From contig CAZBGS010000001.1 in NCBI GenBank assembly GCA_964491785.1, positions 310,001-374,000 on the forward strand: a DNA stretch of 64,000 nucleotides, given 5' to 3'. Numbering within the stretch: the stretch's first letter is position 1; every line of letters starts with the position of its first letter. Source of the stretch: RZZS01 sp964491785. GTDB taxonomy: Bacteria > Pseudomonadota > Alphaproteobacteria > Micavibrionales > Micavibrionaceae. This document shows, one piece after another, positions 9,228 to 18,189 of this stretch. The translations under genes and the position numbers were made by a program. Below the pieces are notes generated by a model. That model ran no database searches and was not told the origin of the DNA. It saw nothing but the letters and a program-made list of their open reading frames with translations.

Positions 9228-9274
9228 TATATCATCATCCCGCTTCGCGGGCCCCTTCATCTCCCTCGGAGAGG

Positions 9275-10129
9275 TTAAAGCGTTCTGAGGTTTCTGACTA
9301 TCGAGTCGTAGTCGGGGTCGCTGTCGGCGGAGAGGAAGCCGTGGCGGATGAAAAAGTCGATGGCCACAAGGTTGCAGTTGGGCTTGAACTCGTCGGTCCG
9401 GACGACTAATTCCATGACTTCCTCGACCGGGAGGCACATGAAGGATTGGACTTCGCGCCCGTCAGGTTCGGGAATAACATCTTCGGGAAGTTCGAGGTCA
9501 TAGACGAATATCGTGTCACGGCGGGCCCCGTCGATCATACTGTTCGCATAGGATATGGTGCCTGCGGGCCTGGCTTTCTCAGCCATGGCAGCGGGAAGCC
9601 TTGCTTCCTCGTAGGCTTCTTTAACCAGATTATCTCTTAGCGTCATTCCGATAGGCTGGCCGCCGGCCACCATCTGGTCGAGCTTGTCCGGCCAGCCGCG
9701 AAGACTGCCGCCTCTGCGGCCGATCCACATATGCATCCTGTTGTTCCGGAAAGTATAGCCGTTGACATGCAGGCCGAAGACTCTCACGCCGAAGAAAATC
9801 GAGGCATTGCGTTCGATCTGGAACAAAGGCTCGGCACCGTGCCGGGTGACAACGGGATACATTTCATTCTTCAGGGGGAAAGCGAAAGCTCCCACGGCTT
9901 CCAGTTCCGGGAGTATCGATCTTATCGCCTCCGAGCGGGAGCCGAAGTCGAGCAGATGATCCGCGAGGCAGATAGCGTCCCGCTTTTCCACCAGCACGTC
10001 ACCGCAAGATAGGGCGAGAGGGGCCTTGTCCCGGCGTATATAGCCGATATGGTGCTCTCCTGAGTAAAACTTAAGGTAATCATCAGGTTTAAAGCCGTTC
10101 AGCTTCCGGATTTTCTCTATATAACCCAT
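9275..10129 (-). CDS. DUF4743 Nudix hydrolase
   Basis: A 284-residue protein with an N-terminal DUF4743 domain (about 1-125) and a Nudix domain (about 130-275). This is the arrangement of proteins related to the eukaryotic thiamine-pyrophosphokinase-associated Nudix family. The Nudix box runs from GGQPIG to KEAYEEARL. The central Glu-Glu pair that binds metal is kept. The first Glu of the classic box is Met, the Arg is Lys and the Gly is Arg, so the motif is relaxed. Family members are thought to hydrolyse damaged thiamine diphosphates, but the substrate here is unproven. It stands alone between a repeat element and the etfBA operon. Confidence 0.88.
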   Translation of the reverse strand: MGYIEKIRKLNGFKPDDYLKFYSGEHHIGYIRRDKAPLALSCGDVLVEKRDAICLADHLLDFGSRSEAIRSILPELEAVGAFAFPLKNEMYPVVTRHGAEPLFQIERNASIFFGVRVFGLHVNGYTFRNNRMHMWIGRRGGSLRGWPDKLDQMVAGGQPIGMTLRDNLVKEAYEEARLPAAMAEKARPAGTISYANSMIDGARRDTIFVYDLELPEDVIPEPDGREVQSFMCLPVEEVMELVVRTDEFKPNCNLVAIDFFIRHGFLSADSDPDYDSIVRNLRTL

Positions 10130-10229
10130 GAGTTAAAATAAATTTTTAATTGCGTTAGTTGCCAGGGTTGCGCTTAAAAGTACCATTCATGTTGCAGCAA
10201 TTCTAATCAGGACTGCCCGGAGATTACAA

Positions 10230-10985
10230 ATGAAAGTATTGGTCGCGGTCAAACGCGTGGTTGATCACAACGTTCCGGTTCACGTGAAGGCAGACGGGAG
10301 CGGCATTGATTGCGAGGGCGTCAGGATGTCGCTCAATCCTTTTGACGAGCACGCGATCGAGGAAGCCGTCCGGATGAGGGAAAGCGGAATTGCCCGCGAG
10401 GCAGTGGCCGTTACCGTAGGCCCGGAGAAAAGCCGGGAACAACTGGTTGCCGCGATAGCGATGGGGGCAGACCGGGGAATTCTGGTGAGGAGCGAAAGCG
10501 ACAGTATTCCACTGAACATCGCCAAATACCTGCGGGCGGTGGCGGAGAGAGAAAAGCCGGATCTGATAATCACGGGCAAGCAGGCCACGGATGACGATGC
10601 CTGCCAGACGCCGCAAATGCTGGCCGCCCTGCTTGGATGGCCGCAGGGTATTTTCGCCTCAAGGATCGTGCCGGGAGGAAACAGCGTTACGGTAACGCGG
10701 GAGACGGACTACGGGCAGGAGACACTGGAATTGAAGCTTCCCGCGGTAATATCGGTAGATCTCAACATCAACCTGCCTAGAAAAGCCTCGTTACAGGGCA
10801 TGCTCAGGGCAAAGAAAGCTCCGCTGGAGGTATTGCCGCCAGAAGCGCTTGATGTCAGGATCGCCGCGGATTTGGTCAAGGTTGTAAAATACAGCGAGCC
10901 GACGGGGAGAAAACGCGGGCTTACTGTTCAAAACGCATATGAACTGATAGAGCGGCTCAGGGACGAGGCGGGGGTAATACGGTAA
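10230..10985 (+). CDS. etfB: Electron transfer flavoprotein beta subunit
   Basis: The small subunit of ETF, which carries electrons from acyl-CoA and other flavin dehydrogenases to ETF:ubiquinone oxidoreductase in the membrane. The 251-residue protein starts MKVLVAVKRVVDHNVPV, has the ITGKQATDDDACQTPQMLA AMP/FAD-interface segment near residues 111-129, and ends with the recognition-loop region and the VVKYSEPTGRKRG segment. The stop overlaps the etfA start by 1 nt (TAATG), coupling the subunits. Neither ETF-QO nor acyl-CoA dehydrogenase genes are in the window. Confidence 0.96.
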   Translation: MKVLVAVKRVVDHNVPVHVKADGSGIDCEGVRMSLNPFDEHAIEEAVRMRESGIAREAVAVTVGPEKSREQLVAAIAMGADRGILVRSESDSIPLNIAKYLRAVAEREKPDLIITGKQATDDDACQTPQMLAALLGWPQGIFASRIVPGGNSVTVTRETDYGQETLELKLPAVISVDLNINLPRKASLQGMLRAKKAPLEVLPPEALDVRIAADLVKVVKYSEPTGRKRGLTVQNAYELIERLRDEAGVIR

Positions 10986-11923
10986 TGAAAGCTCTGGTTA
11001 TTGCCGAACACGACAACAGGTCTCTTAAAAAACCAACTTTTCATGCGGTTGGCGCGGCAAGAGAGATCGCCGGGGAAAAGGTGGATGTTCTGGTGGCGGG
11101 CCTTGATTGCCGCAATGTCGCCGAAGAAGCCGCCAGGATAAACGGTATCCGCTGCGTCCTGCTGGCTGAATCGCAAAGCCTTGAGCATTTTCTGCCCGAG
11201 AATTTCGCCTTGCTTGCGGCCAGGCTGGCCAGAGGTTATTCGCATGTTATCGCTCCCGCTTCGGCAACCGGCAGGAATATTCTGCCAAGAGCCGCCGCCC
11301 TGCTCGACTGCGCGCAGGTTTCGGGCGTTTCCAGGATCATCGATCCTTTTACTTTCGAGCGGCCGGTTTATGCCGGAAGCGCGATCGAGACGGTGCGGTC
11401 GGAGCAACAGGTAAACTTTATTACAGTGATAATTTCGGAATTCGAGGCCGCCCCGCGCAAAGGAGGTGAGGCCGCAATCGAGGAAATTGCCGGGCCGGAA
11501 GACAGCGGGCTGGCCAGATTTATCGGCATCGCCGGGAGAAAGTCAAAACGACCTGCGCTTGAGGATGCGGAGATCGTCGTGGCAGGGGGTCAGGGAATCG
11601 GATCGGCCGAGAATTTTTATTTGGTGGAAAAGCTGGCCGACTGCCTCGGCGCAGCTATCGGAACGACGCGGGCAGCGGCGGACGCCGGTTTTGCGCCATA
11701 CGATCTTCAGATCGGCCAGAGCGGCAGGACGGTACGCCCGCAGCTTTATATCGGCGCCGGTGTTTCCGGCACAGTCCAGCATGTCGCGGGGATCAGGAAG
11801 GCAAAGATCATCGTCGCCATCAACAACGACCCTAATGCGAAAATATTCGAGTTCGCCGATTACGCACTGGTGGCGGACGCGCCGTCGGCGCTTGCGGATA
11901 TGATCGAGGTTTTGTCGACGTAA
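10985..11923 (+). CDS. etfA: Electron transfer flavoprotein alpha subunit
   Basis: The large ETF subunit, which binds the redox-active FAD. The 312-residue protein has an N-terminal nucleotide-binding-like domain. The C-terminal FAD domain (about 190-310) contains GGQGIGSAENF, the TRAAADAGFAPYDLQIGQSG region, GAGVSGTVQH, and AINNDPNAKIFEFADY, all of which contact FAD in characterised ETFs. Its ATG overlaps the etfB stop, so stoichiometric translation is expected. The end lies 19 nt from the convergent DUF4175 gene, with no clear terminator hairpin between them. Confidence 0.96.
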   Translation: MKALVIAEHDNRSLKKPTFHAVGAAREIAGEKVDVLVAGLDCRNVAEEAARINGIRCVLLAESQSLEHFLPENFALLAARLARGYSHVIAPASATGRNILPRAAALLDCAQVSGVSRIIDPFTFERPVYAGSAIETVRSEQQVNFITVIISEFEAAPRKGGEAAIEEIAGPEDSGLARFIGIAGRKSKRPALEDAEIVVAGGQGIGSAENFYLVEKLADCLGAAIGTTRAAADAGFAPYDLQIGQSGRTVRPQLYIGAGVSGTVQHVAGIRKAKIIVAINNDPNAKIFEFADYALVADAPSALADMIEVLST

Positions 11924-11942
11924 ACTTTCACATGATTATCGA

Positions 11943-14447
11943 TCAAAACTGTCGCAGCAGGCGGCGGAAGTATTCCAGTTCTTCTTCGGGGCGGGAAAGT
12001 TCGCCCGAGCGGCGGCGGAGGATTTTCAGGATTTCCTCGATTTTTTTGCGTTCGCTTTCCTCAGGAATTTTGACGTCGGAGTCGAAAAAGCTTTTACCGC
12101 TCTGCTCTTCCCCTCCTTCCATCGGCCGTCCCAGAGGATCAAGGCCGCCGGGAGAAATGCTCAAGGCAATGATCTGCTGCATTCTCGCGGCCAGTTGGCT
12201 GCTCATGTCCTGTCTGGCCTGTTGCAGGTAATCTATAGCGTTTTGCTGATGCGGCATGGAGAGACCGGGGCGGCTTTGCGCGAGATTTGCGGAAGAGGCG
12301 CGCATTTCCTGTTCGGCAAGCCCCATACCCTCAGGGATACTGCCCAGTATTTCGTCCGCCTCGCGCATCAGCTGACCGAGGGCGAACCGGAGAGCTTCCT
12401 GAGCGGCGAAGGAAGAACCTGTATCGATGCCGGGGGCTTTTCCGGCGGGGGGAGGAGGAAGATCGCCGAGATCAAGCCGGCCTCCGGGGAGCCACCGGCC
12501 ATAGGTCTGATCTTTGGCCCGGTCGATTAACCCCTGTTGATAGCGGGATTGGGCAAGAAGTTCCTTTTGCCGGTCGACAAGTTCTTTTAATTCATTGCGC
12601 CCGCGATCCATGAACTGCATGTCGGGAGGAAGATCTATTGCCTGAGCCGAATCAAGAGCGTCCATCATCCTGCGGATTTTGGAGAGCAGCTCGCGGGCAT
12701 CGGCGGTTTCACCGGCCAGAGCCAGCGAATGCAGCTTTTCGAGAACGGCGGATAGCGTTTTTGAATCCAGCGAGCCCAGTTCGGTTCCGGGCGGAAGAGA
12801 CAGGCCGTTATGTCCCGCCACGCTTCTGCCCATCTCCAGGAGATATTTTCCAAGAGCCAGACGCATTTCCTGCATCAGCATCTCAATTCTTCCGGCATCG
12901 GGGTCGGCTTTGGACAATTCATCTTCAAGCGCCTGCTGCACTTCAAGCAGTTCCCGCCTTGCCAGGGTCAGACTTCCTCCATCAAGACGTACCGCAACAT
13001 CCCAAAGTAGTGGTATTACCGCTTTAGCGCCTTCACCTCCAGGGGCATAGCCCAGTCTCGATGCGGCGGCACGGATGATAAGAAAAGAGATAAAATCGTT
13101 CTCGAACACTCCGGGGGCGAGAAGAAGGTTTTCAAGAGCGACACGGACATCGAACGCGCTGCTTTCCGGCATCCATGCCAGCTGGCGTCTTAATTCGATT
13201 AGTATTTGCGAAACCGGATCTTCGAAGCTGCGCTCGGGCAGGATTGTCTTTTCGCTGTAGATACCGGTTTTCTGGCCTTTGGTGTCAGTAACCGCGATAT
13301 AAAATTTTACCGGCAAGCCTGCCCAGGTGTGCGAGGAAAAGTCAAAAACCGGATAAATATCCGTCTCCGCTCCCGCTCTGCTCATGACCAACCGCGATGC
13401 GTCAAGCGGAGCGCCTATAACGGGAACGGCCCCTTCCAGCGAGTCGTCGAGTTCCAGTCTGATATCAAGATTATTAACGCCGAAATCATCTGACAATTTC
13501 AGAGGAAAGCGGATACCGCCCTTATCGAGGGGCTGGATGGCGCCCGTCATGGAGATAGAAGGCGGGGCGTCCCTGATAAATCGTACCGGAACTTCAGCTA
13601 TGGAGATTAAAGTCTGGCTGATGCTTATCTTTTCGGAGGGAAGCGCCGGAGCATCAAGCATGTAGGTGCCGTTTCCCTCGTTTTTGAGAGGCAAAGACAG
13701 TTTTCCGAAATGCAGTCTCGGGGTTCCGATTCCCCCCGTCACCCTGACCCTGATCCGGCTTTCCTCGATTACCGGCAGCGGTTCGGCATTGCCGGGGAAA
13801 GATTGCAGAACTTTTTCGGCAAGGCCTGTGTATTCAGGATATTCCACCCTGATAGTCACCCTGCTTTCCTTGGCGGCGGCATGGCCAGGGCGCGATAAAT
13901 CGAAGCGGAATTTATCTCCAAGCCTGTTCCTCCAGTCAAATCCGCCTGTCAGCAGCCCAGCCGCCAACAGCGCGAGAGCGATAAATCTCAATGCGTACGG
14001 GTCACGTACGGCAAGTTGCGGCCTCGCAGACGGGAAGCGCAAGCTTTCAATTATCTTTACAAGGCCTTTTCCTCTTAGCTCCCAGATATCACGGGTTATC
14101 GGGCTTTCGGGATTGGCCAGCAGGTCGTCGATCGAGGCCAGAGGCCGGTGGGCTATGCCGCTATCCTCCTCCAGCCTTCGCCTGATCTCGATCCTGCCGG
14201 GAGAGCGAAACCCTGCAAATGCGGCGATAATCAATACAGCTAGGCCGATAAAGAAAAGCAGTCTGATAATATTACCCGCGGCAGGGCCGGAAAAAAAAGG
14301 CAGATCAAGCAGAAAAAGGCCGATAAACGCCGCAATCCAGAATAGCGGCCGCCAGAACGAGGCCGTCGCCCGTTCAAGGAGAATAACGGCGAAGGCCTGC
14401 CTTTCCCTTGATCTCAGTCTGCGAAAATATTCCGCGTCTTCCGCCAT
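11943..14447 (-). CDS. Large DUF4175 (TIGR02302) membrane protein
   Basis: An 834-residue protein of the uncharacterised alphaproteobacterial TIGR02302/DUF4175 family. Three hydrophobic segments lie near the N-terminus (about 30-50, 60-82 and 150-170). They are followed by a long region with Ig-like beta segments (about 190-410) and a helical, Gln/Glu/Arg-rich C-terminal half (about 450-834). That half carries coiled-coil-like stretches and a methionine-rich segment near LMREADEILGSIPEGMG. The layout suggests an inner-membrane protein with a large periplasmic or cytoplasmic helical domain. Downstream of lysA on the same strand (28-nt gap), a placement common in this group. No enzymatic motif was recognised. 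Confidence 0.88.
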   Translation of the reverse strand: MAEDAEYFRRLRSRERQAFAVILLERATASFWRPLFWIAAFIGLFLLDLPFFSGPAAGNIIRLLFFIGLAVLIIAAFAGFRSPGRIEIRRRLEEDSGIAHRPLASIDDLLANPESPITRDIWELRGKGLVKIIESLRFPSARPQLAVRDPYALRFIALALLAAGLLTGGFDWRNRLGDKFRFDLSRPGHAAAKESRVTIRVEYPEYTGLAEKVLQSFPGNAEPLPVIEESRIRVRVTGGIGTPRLHFGKLSLPLKNEGNGTYMLDAPALPSEKISISQTLISIAEVPVRFIRDAPPSISMTGAIQPLDKGGIRFPLKLSDDFGVNNLDIRLELDDSLEGAVPVIGAPLDASRLVMSRAGAETDIYPVFDFSSHTWAGLPVKFYIAVTDTKGQKTGIYSEKTILPERSFEDPVSQILIELRRQLAWMPESSAFDVRVALENLLLAPGVFENDFISFLIIRAAASRLGYAPGGEGAKAVIPLLWDVAVRLDGGSLTLARRELLEVQQALEDELSKADPDAGRIEMLMQEMRLALGKYLLEMGRSVAGHNGLSLPPGTELGSLDSKTLSAVLEKLHSLALAGETADARELLSKIRRMMDALDSAQAIDLPPDMQFMDRGRNELKELVDRQKELLAQSRYQQGLIDRAKDQTYGRWLPGGRLDLGDLPPPPAGKAPGIDTGSSFAAQEALRFALGQLMREADEILGSIPEGMGLAEQEMRASSANLAQSRPGLSMPHQQNAIDYLQQARQDMSSQLAARMQQIIALSISPGGLDPLGRPMEGGEEQSGKSFFDSDVKIPEESERKKIEEILKILRRRSGELSRPEEELEYFRRLLRQF

Positions 14448-14475
14448 GGTTTTTAAAACCAGTGTCCTTCAGATG

Positions 14476-15744
14476 TTAGAGCCAGCCCGGAACGCTATCC
14501 CTTTCGACAAGTTCCTCATCCGTCTGCCTCGGCCTGATAACAGCGCGGCGATTACCTTCGACCAGCACTTCCGGGGCAAACGGCCTAGTATTGTAGTTCG
14601 ACGCCATCACAGCACCGTATGCACCTGCGTTTCTGATGGCGACAAGGTCTCCGCCAGCGATCAGGGGCATTTCACGCCTCAGTGCGAAGGTATCTCCGGT
14701 TTCGCAGACGGGGCCTACCACGTCATAAACCTCCAGGTCATGCCCAGGTTCGCTCAAAGGCTGAATTTCGTGCCAGGCGTCGTATAAAGCCGGTCTGATC
14801 AAATCATTCATTCCGGCATCGAGAACGGCGAATTTACGGCCTCCACTTTCCTTCACGTAAAGCGTACGGGAAAGCAGTACGCCCGCATCGGCGACCAGAT
14901 ACCTGCCCGGCTCGACAACCAGATCCACGCCAGGCATTACCACGGTTGAGGCGATGATCGCGGCGTATTCTTCAAGATCCGGCTCCGTTCCGTCCCTGTA
15001 TCTGTATCTGACACCAAGACCGCCGCCAAGATCAAGCGTATCCAGGGGAAGGCCTTTGCCAATCAATTTTCCGGCAAGCTCTCCAAGCCGTTCGAAAGAA
15101 GTTTTGAAGTGGCTTGCCCGGATAATCTGGGAGCCGATATGTACGTGCAGTCCTTTTAGGTTAAGTTGCGGCATGCGGGCGGCCATGCCGTAAAGACGAA
15201 GGATATCTTCTTCGAGCAGGCCGAACTTGTCCTGTGCCCTGCCGGTGGAGATCTTGTTATTGGTCTGCGCATCGACATCGGGGTTAAAACGGAAAGTGAT
15301 ATTGGCCCTTACCCCAAGGCTTTCAGCGACCGCCGAGATTCTGTACAGTTCGTTTTCCGACTCAATGTTTATCTGGCGAATGCCGTTTTTTACGGCAAGG
15401 GCAATTTCGGAGTCGCTTTTGCTTACACCCGAGAAGACTATTTTTTCAGCCGGTATTCCGGCGGCAAGGCATCTTTTAAGTTCACCACCCGAAACAATAT
15501 CGCTTCCCGCCCCCAGTCTTGCGAGAAGGGTCAATATTGCCTGATTGCTGTTGGCCTTGCATGCGAAAGCGATCAGGGGACAGGAACCCAAGGATTTCTC
15601 AAAGGCGGATACAAGTTTGCGGTACTTATTGCGGATCGAGGAGGCCAAGTATACATAACAGGGCGTACCGTATTCCGCGGCGATATCGTCAAGACCGCAG
15701 TCATCGGCCATCAGGCAGCCATCTTTATAATGAAAACCGTCCAT
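14476..15744 (-). CDS. lysA: Diaminopimelate decarboxylase
   Basis: A PLP enzyme converting meso-diaminopimelate to lysine. I place the start at the ATG at 15744 (MDGFHYKDGCL), giving 422 residues with a GAGGA ribosome-binding site. The frame extends 49 codons further upstream, but that part overlaps the lipoprotein gene and does not resemble LysA. Visible features are the PLP lysine in FACKANSNQAIL, SGGELKRCL, HVHIGSQI, the phosphate-binding GGGLGVRY, and CETGDTFALRREMP with the catalytic Cys of the partner active site. It is probably co-transcribed with the small lipoprotein 10 nt upstream. Confidence 0.95.
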   Translation of the reverse strand: MDGFHYKDGCLMADDCGLDDIAAEYGTPCYVYLASSIRNKYRKLVSAFEKSLGSCPLIAFACKANSNQAILTLLARLGAGSDIVSGGELKRCLAAGIPAEKIVFSGVSKSDSEIALAVKNGIRQINIESENELYRISAVAESLGVRANITFRFNPDVDAQTNNKISTGRAQDKFGLLEEDILRLYGMAARMPQLNLKGLHVHIGSQIIRASHFKTSFERLGELAGKLIGKGLPLDTLDLGGGLGVRYRYRDGTEPDLEEYAAIIASTVVMPGVDLVVEPGRYLVADAGVLLSRTLYVKESGGRKFAVLDAGMNDLIRPALYDAWHEIQPLSEPGHDLEVYDVVGPVCETGDTFALRREMPLIAGGDLVAIRNAGAYGAVMASNYNTRPFAPEVLVEGNRRAVIRPRQTDEELVERDSVPGWL

Positions 15745-15754
15745 ACGGGCGTCC

Positions 15755-15937
15755 TCAATAAGGAGTGCGGTTGTTACGCTTCGCGGCCCGGTTATCCAAA
15801 GTTTCAGGAGCCGGGTATGTCTTTGGAAACACCGTTTTTTCAGAGCCTTCGGGAGGCGATAATTCTCCGGGCTTGATACCGCAGGCGGCAAGCATCAGTA
15901 AAGCGGCTGAGGCAGCGAGGATCAGGTATTTTTTCAT
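15755..15937 (-). CDS. Small LptM-like lipoprotein upstream of lysA
   Basis: A 60-residue predicted lipoprotein. The N-terminus is MKKYLILAASAALLMLAACG, with the lipobox LAAC and acylated Cys at 19. The GIKPGELSPP segment after it matches the short LptM/YifL-type lipoproteins found next to lysA in many proteobacteria. In E. coli, LptM helps mature the LPS transporter LptDE; that role is carried over here only by family resemblance. After the lipid anchor the chain is Pro-rich and probably disordered. The gene ends 10 nt before the lysA start. Confidence 0.82.
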   Translation of the reverse strand: MKKYLILAASAALLMLAACGIKPGELSPPEGSEKTVFPKTYPAPETLDNRAAKRNNRTPY

Positions 15938-16072
15938 GATATCAGTTTTATCATTAGAAGATATGAGTGCAACTTAAAATATGCTAGCTTGTTATCCCCT
16001 GCCTTTACCCGCTCTTTAGGGATGACTTAACAGATAAGTAATATAATATTTTCGTTAAAGCCAAGGGAAGCT

Positions 16073-17377
16073 ATGGAAGATAGTGGAATTAATTCAGACG
16101 GAACCATCAGTCAGGATCAGCTTGACGCGCTGGCGCGCCTTCACGGACGGTTTCTGGAAGGAAGGCTCGGTGGACGCCGGGCGGTTATGCGGAACGCGAA
16201 TCTGTCCGGGCTTTCGCTTAAGGGCAAAGATCTCAGGCAGGCCGATTTTACCGGCTGTAACATGACGGGAATGGATTTATCCGGAGCCAATTTTCAGGAA
16301 GCTTCGCTTTATTCGGTCGACCTCTCCAGTTCAAATCTCAACAATACTATATTCGTCAGATGCGACCTGCGGGGCGCAAGAATAGAAAGCGCCAACCTGC
16401 GGGGCGCCAACCTGGACTCGGCAGACTTGAGAGTCGGGGGCATTACCAGTTCCGGATCTTACGACAGCGGCCAGTCGGTTAATTTCCGGGGGGCTAATCT
16501 CTCCGGTGCGCGGATGTCAGGCTCCCTTGCCAACAATGCCGATTTCCGGGATGCGATCATGGCCGGGATCAATATGAACAAGGCCGATCTGCGCGGGGCC
16601 AGGCTTGAAGGGGCCGATCTGACGGATGCCGATCTTGGCGAAAGCAAGCTTTCCGGGGCCTCCCTGAAATCTGCCATCCTGACCGGGGTCGATATGACCA
16701 GGGTGGAAATAGCCGATGCCGACATAACCGGAGCAATTACCGACGCGAATATCGGAACTTCCGTCTCCGAACTTGGAAAACCGCTGGGCCAGCTGGTTGA
16801 AGAGCACAGGGCATGGGTCGAATCCGCAGGAGCGAAAGGCCAGCAACTTGACCTCAGTGACTATGACATGCGGCCGCTGAAATCTCTCAAAGGTGAGAGA
16901 CTAACCGCCATTATCGCCGAAAGAGCCAAATTTTTTGGCATGAATATGTATAAGGTGCAACTCCAAAGCGCCAATCTGGAAGGCGCCGACTTCAGAAGCT
17001 GCGATCTTGAGGAAGCGGATATGCGCGGTTCAAGCCTCAAGGGGGCGACGCTGAGCCATGCCTCGCTTCGCAAAGCCAATCTGTCCTCGCTGATGTTCGG
17101 TGGCGGCAGCGGAACGAAACGTTTCAGCCCCTGCAACCTCGATCACTGCGTAATGCGTTATGCGGATCTTAAGGGCGGGATATTCAAGAATGCGACTTTC
17201 CGTGGCGCGGACATATCGTTTTCCGATCTTACCGGCGCTGATCTGCGGAATTGCGACTTTACCGGGGCAAAAATGGAAAGCGTCATTCTCGACGAGGCCC
17301 TTACCGAAGGCGCGATTTTCGACAGGCAGGACAAGCCTGTATTCCGCATGAACATCAAGGAAGATACCGAGAACTGA
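16073..17377 (+). CDS. Pentapeptide-repeat protein with two repeat blocks
   Basis: A 434-residue protein made mainly of A(D/N)LXX-type pentapeptide repeats, which fold as a right-handed quadrilateral beta-helix. There are two blocks, about 40-220 and 300-425. Each is preceded by a short helical element starting with His (LHGRFLEGRLGGRRAV near 22; EEHRAWVESAGAKG near 243) and a DLS-type entry turn, so the architecture looks internally duplicated. There is no signal peptide or membrane helix, so it is probably cytoplasmic. Ribosome-binding site AAGGGAAG; a perfect TATAAT lies at 16042-16047 without a matching -35. Function unknown. Some pentapeptide proteins mimic DNA and protect gyrase, but nothing here shows that. 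Confidence 0.88.
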   Translation: MEDSGINSDGTISQDQLDALARLHGRFLEGRLGGRRAVMRNANLSGLSLKGKDLRQADFTGCNMTGMDLSGANFQEASLYSVDLSSSNLNNTIFVRCDLRGARIESANLRGANLDSADLRVGGITSSGSYDSGQSVNFRGANLSGARMSGSLANNADFRDAIMAGINMNKADLRGARLEGADLTDADLGESKLSGASLKSAILTGVDMTRVEIADADITGAITDANIGTSVSELGKPLGQLVEEHRAWVESAGAKGQQLDLSDYDMRPLKSLKGERLTAIIAERAKFFGMNMYKVQLQSANLEGADFRSCDLEEADMRGSSLKGATLSHASLRKANLSSLMFGGGSGTKRFSPCNLDHCVMRYADLKGGIFKNATFRGADISFSDLTGADLRNCDFTGAKMESVILDEALTEGAIFDRQDKPVFRMNIKEDTEN

Positions 17378-17391
17378 AATATGGGCCGCGT

Positions 17392-18114
17392 CTATGGTGC
17401 GCCCGAGATAATAAATCCGAATTGCACTTGCTTTATCTCTTCGCCGGTTTCAGGGTGGCTGGTTTTAAAAGTCAAGGACTCTTCTCCCCCCACTTTCTCG
17501 CTAGCGACGTCAACAAACCATTTTTGCATTACATTTCCCTGTTCGTCCAGGAGCCGGGCCTCGACTTTGGGGATGCTTACCGCCTTATCACGCAGATTAA
17601 TGATTTTTCCTTCCACATCGATTATCTCGTTGCCGTGCGAATCGAAGCGCGTATTCGCCTTTACGCGGTCGAAGATCAAGCCCTGACCGGGGGTATTCAT
17701 CTCAAACCCGACCAAATTGAAAGCAAAGGCAGAAGGCGGCCATGCCTTTATGACAGGATCCCTGGCCAGCACGAGAAGCGTAGCTGACAGCAGAAAGATC
17801 AGAGCCGCAGCGGCCACCCCGGTCAGTACCGGGATCAGTCTGTTGTCTTCCGGCAAATCATTGGAGAAATCAGCGGCTTTGGCTTTCAATGATTCGGGGA
17901 TGTCGTCACCATCAGCCAAAATGCCTGCAAAAGGCCTGCTTTCGGTTGCCTCATCTTCCAGGTCGTCGAAATCATCGCCTGCAGACGATTCTTCTTCCGT
18001 ATTCTGGAACCAGATGTACTGGCATGCCGAACAGCGTACGCGGCGGCCACTCGGCTCCAATATCTGGCTGTCGAGCAAATATCTGATATAGCAGTTTGGA
18101 CAGGTCAGGATCAT
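17392..18114 (-). CDS. MJ0042 zinc-finger, DUF3426 membrane protein
   Basis: A 240-residue protein. The N-terminal MJ0042 zinc ribbon has two CxxC pairs, CPNC (5-8) and CSAC (32-35). An acidic linker, one transmembrane helix (about 98-120, LIPVLTGVAAAALIFLLSA) and a C-terminal DUF3426 domain follow (about 130-240, with EGKIINLRDKAVSIPKVEARL). The topology suggests a cytoplasmic zinc ribbon and a periplasmic beta domain. Function is unknown in the family. It is divergent from the ftsEX operon, a neighbourhood often seen in alphaproteobacteria. It ends 14 nt from the convergent pentapeptide gene. Confidence 0.88.
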   Translation of the reverse strand: MILTCPNCYIRYLLDSQILEPSGRRVRCSACQYIWFQNTEEESSAGDDFDDLEDEATESRPFAGILADGDDIPESLKAKAADFSNDLPEDNRLIPVLTGVAAAALIFLLSATLLVLARDPVIKAWPPSAFAFNLVGFEMNTPGQGLIFDRVKANTRFDSHGNEIIDVEGKIINLRDKAVSIPKVEARLLDEQGNVMQKWFVDVASEKVGGEESLTFKTSHPETGEEIKQVQFGFIISGAP

Positions 18115-18189
18115 GAACTAATATGGCTTCTGTCTGGGCTGTCGATCTATTATTCTATTCCAGATTACACATTCACAAAGCTTCATACC

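Noticed and set aside
13666..14787. 373-codon plus-strand frame antisense to the DUF4175 gene and lysA
   Set aside because: It spans two well-supported minus-strand genes, has a low-complexity Ser/Arg/Pro composition and no domain.
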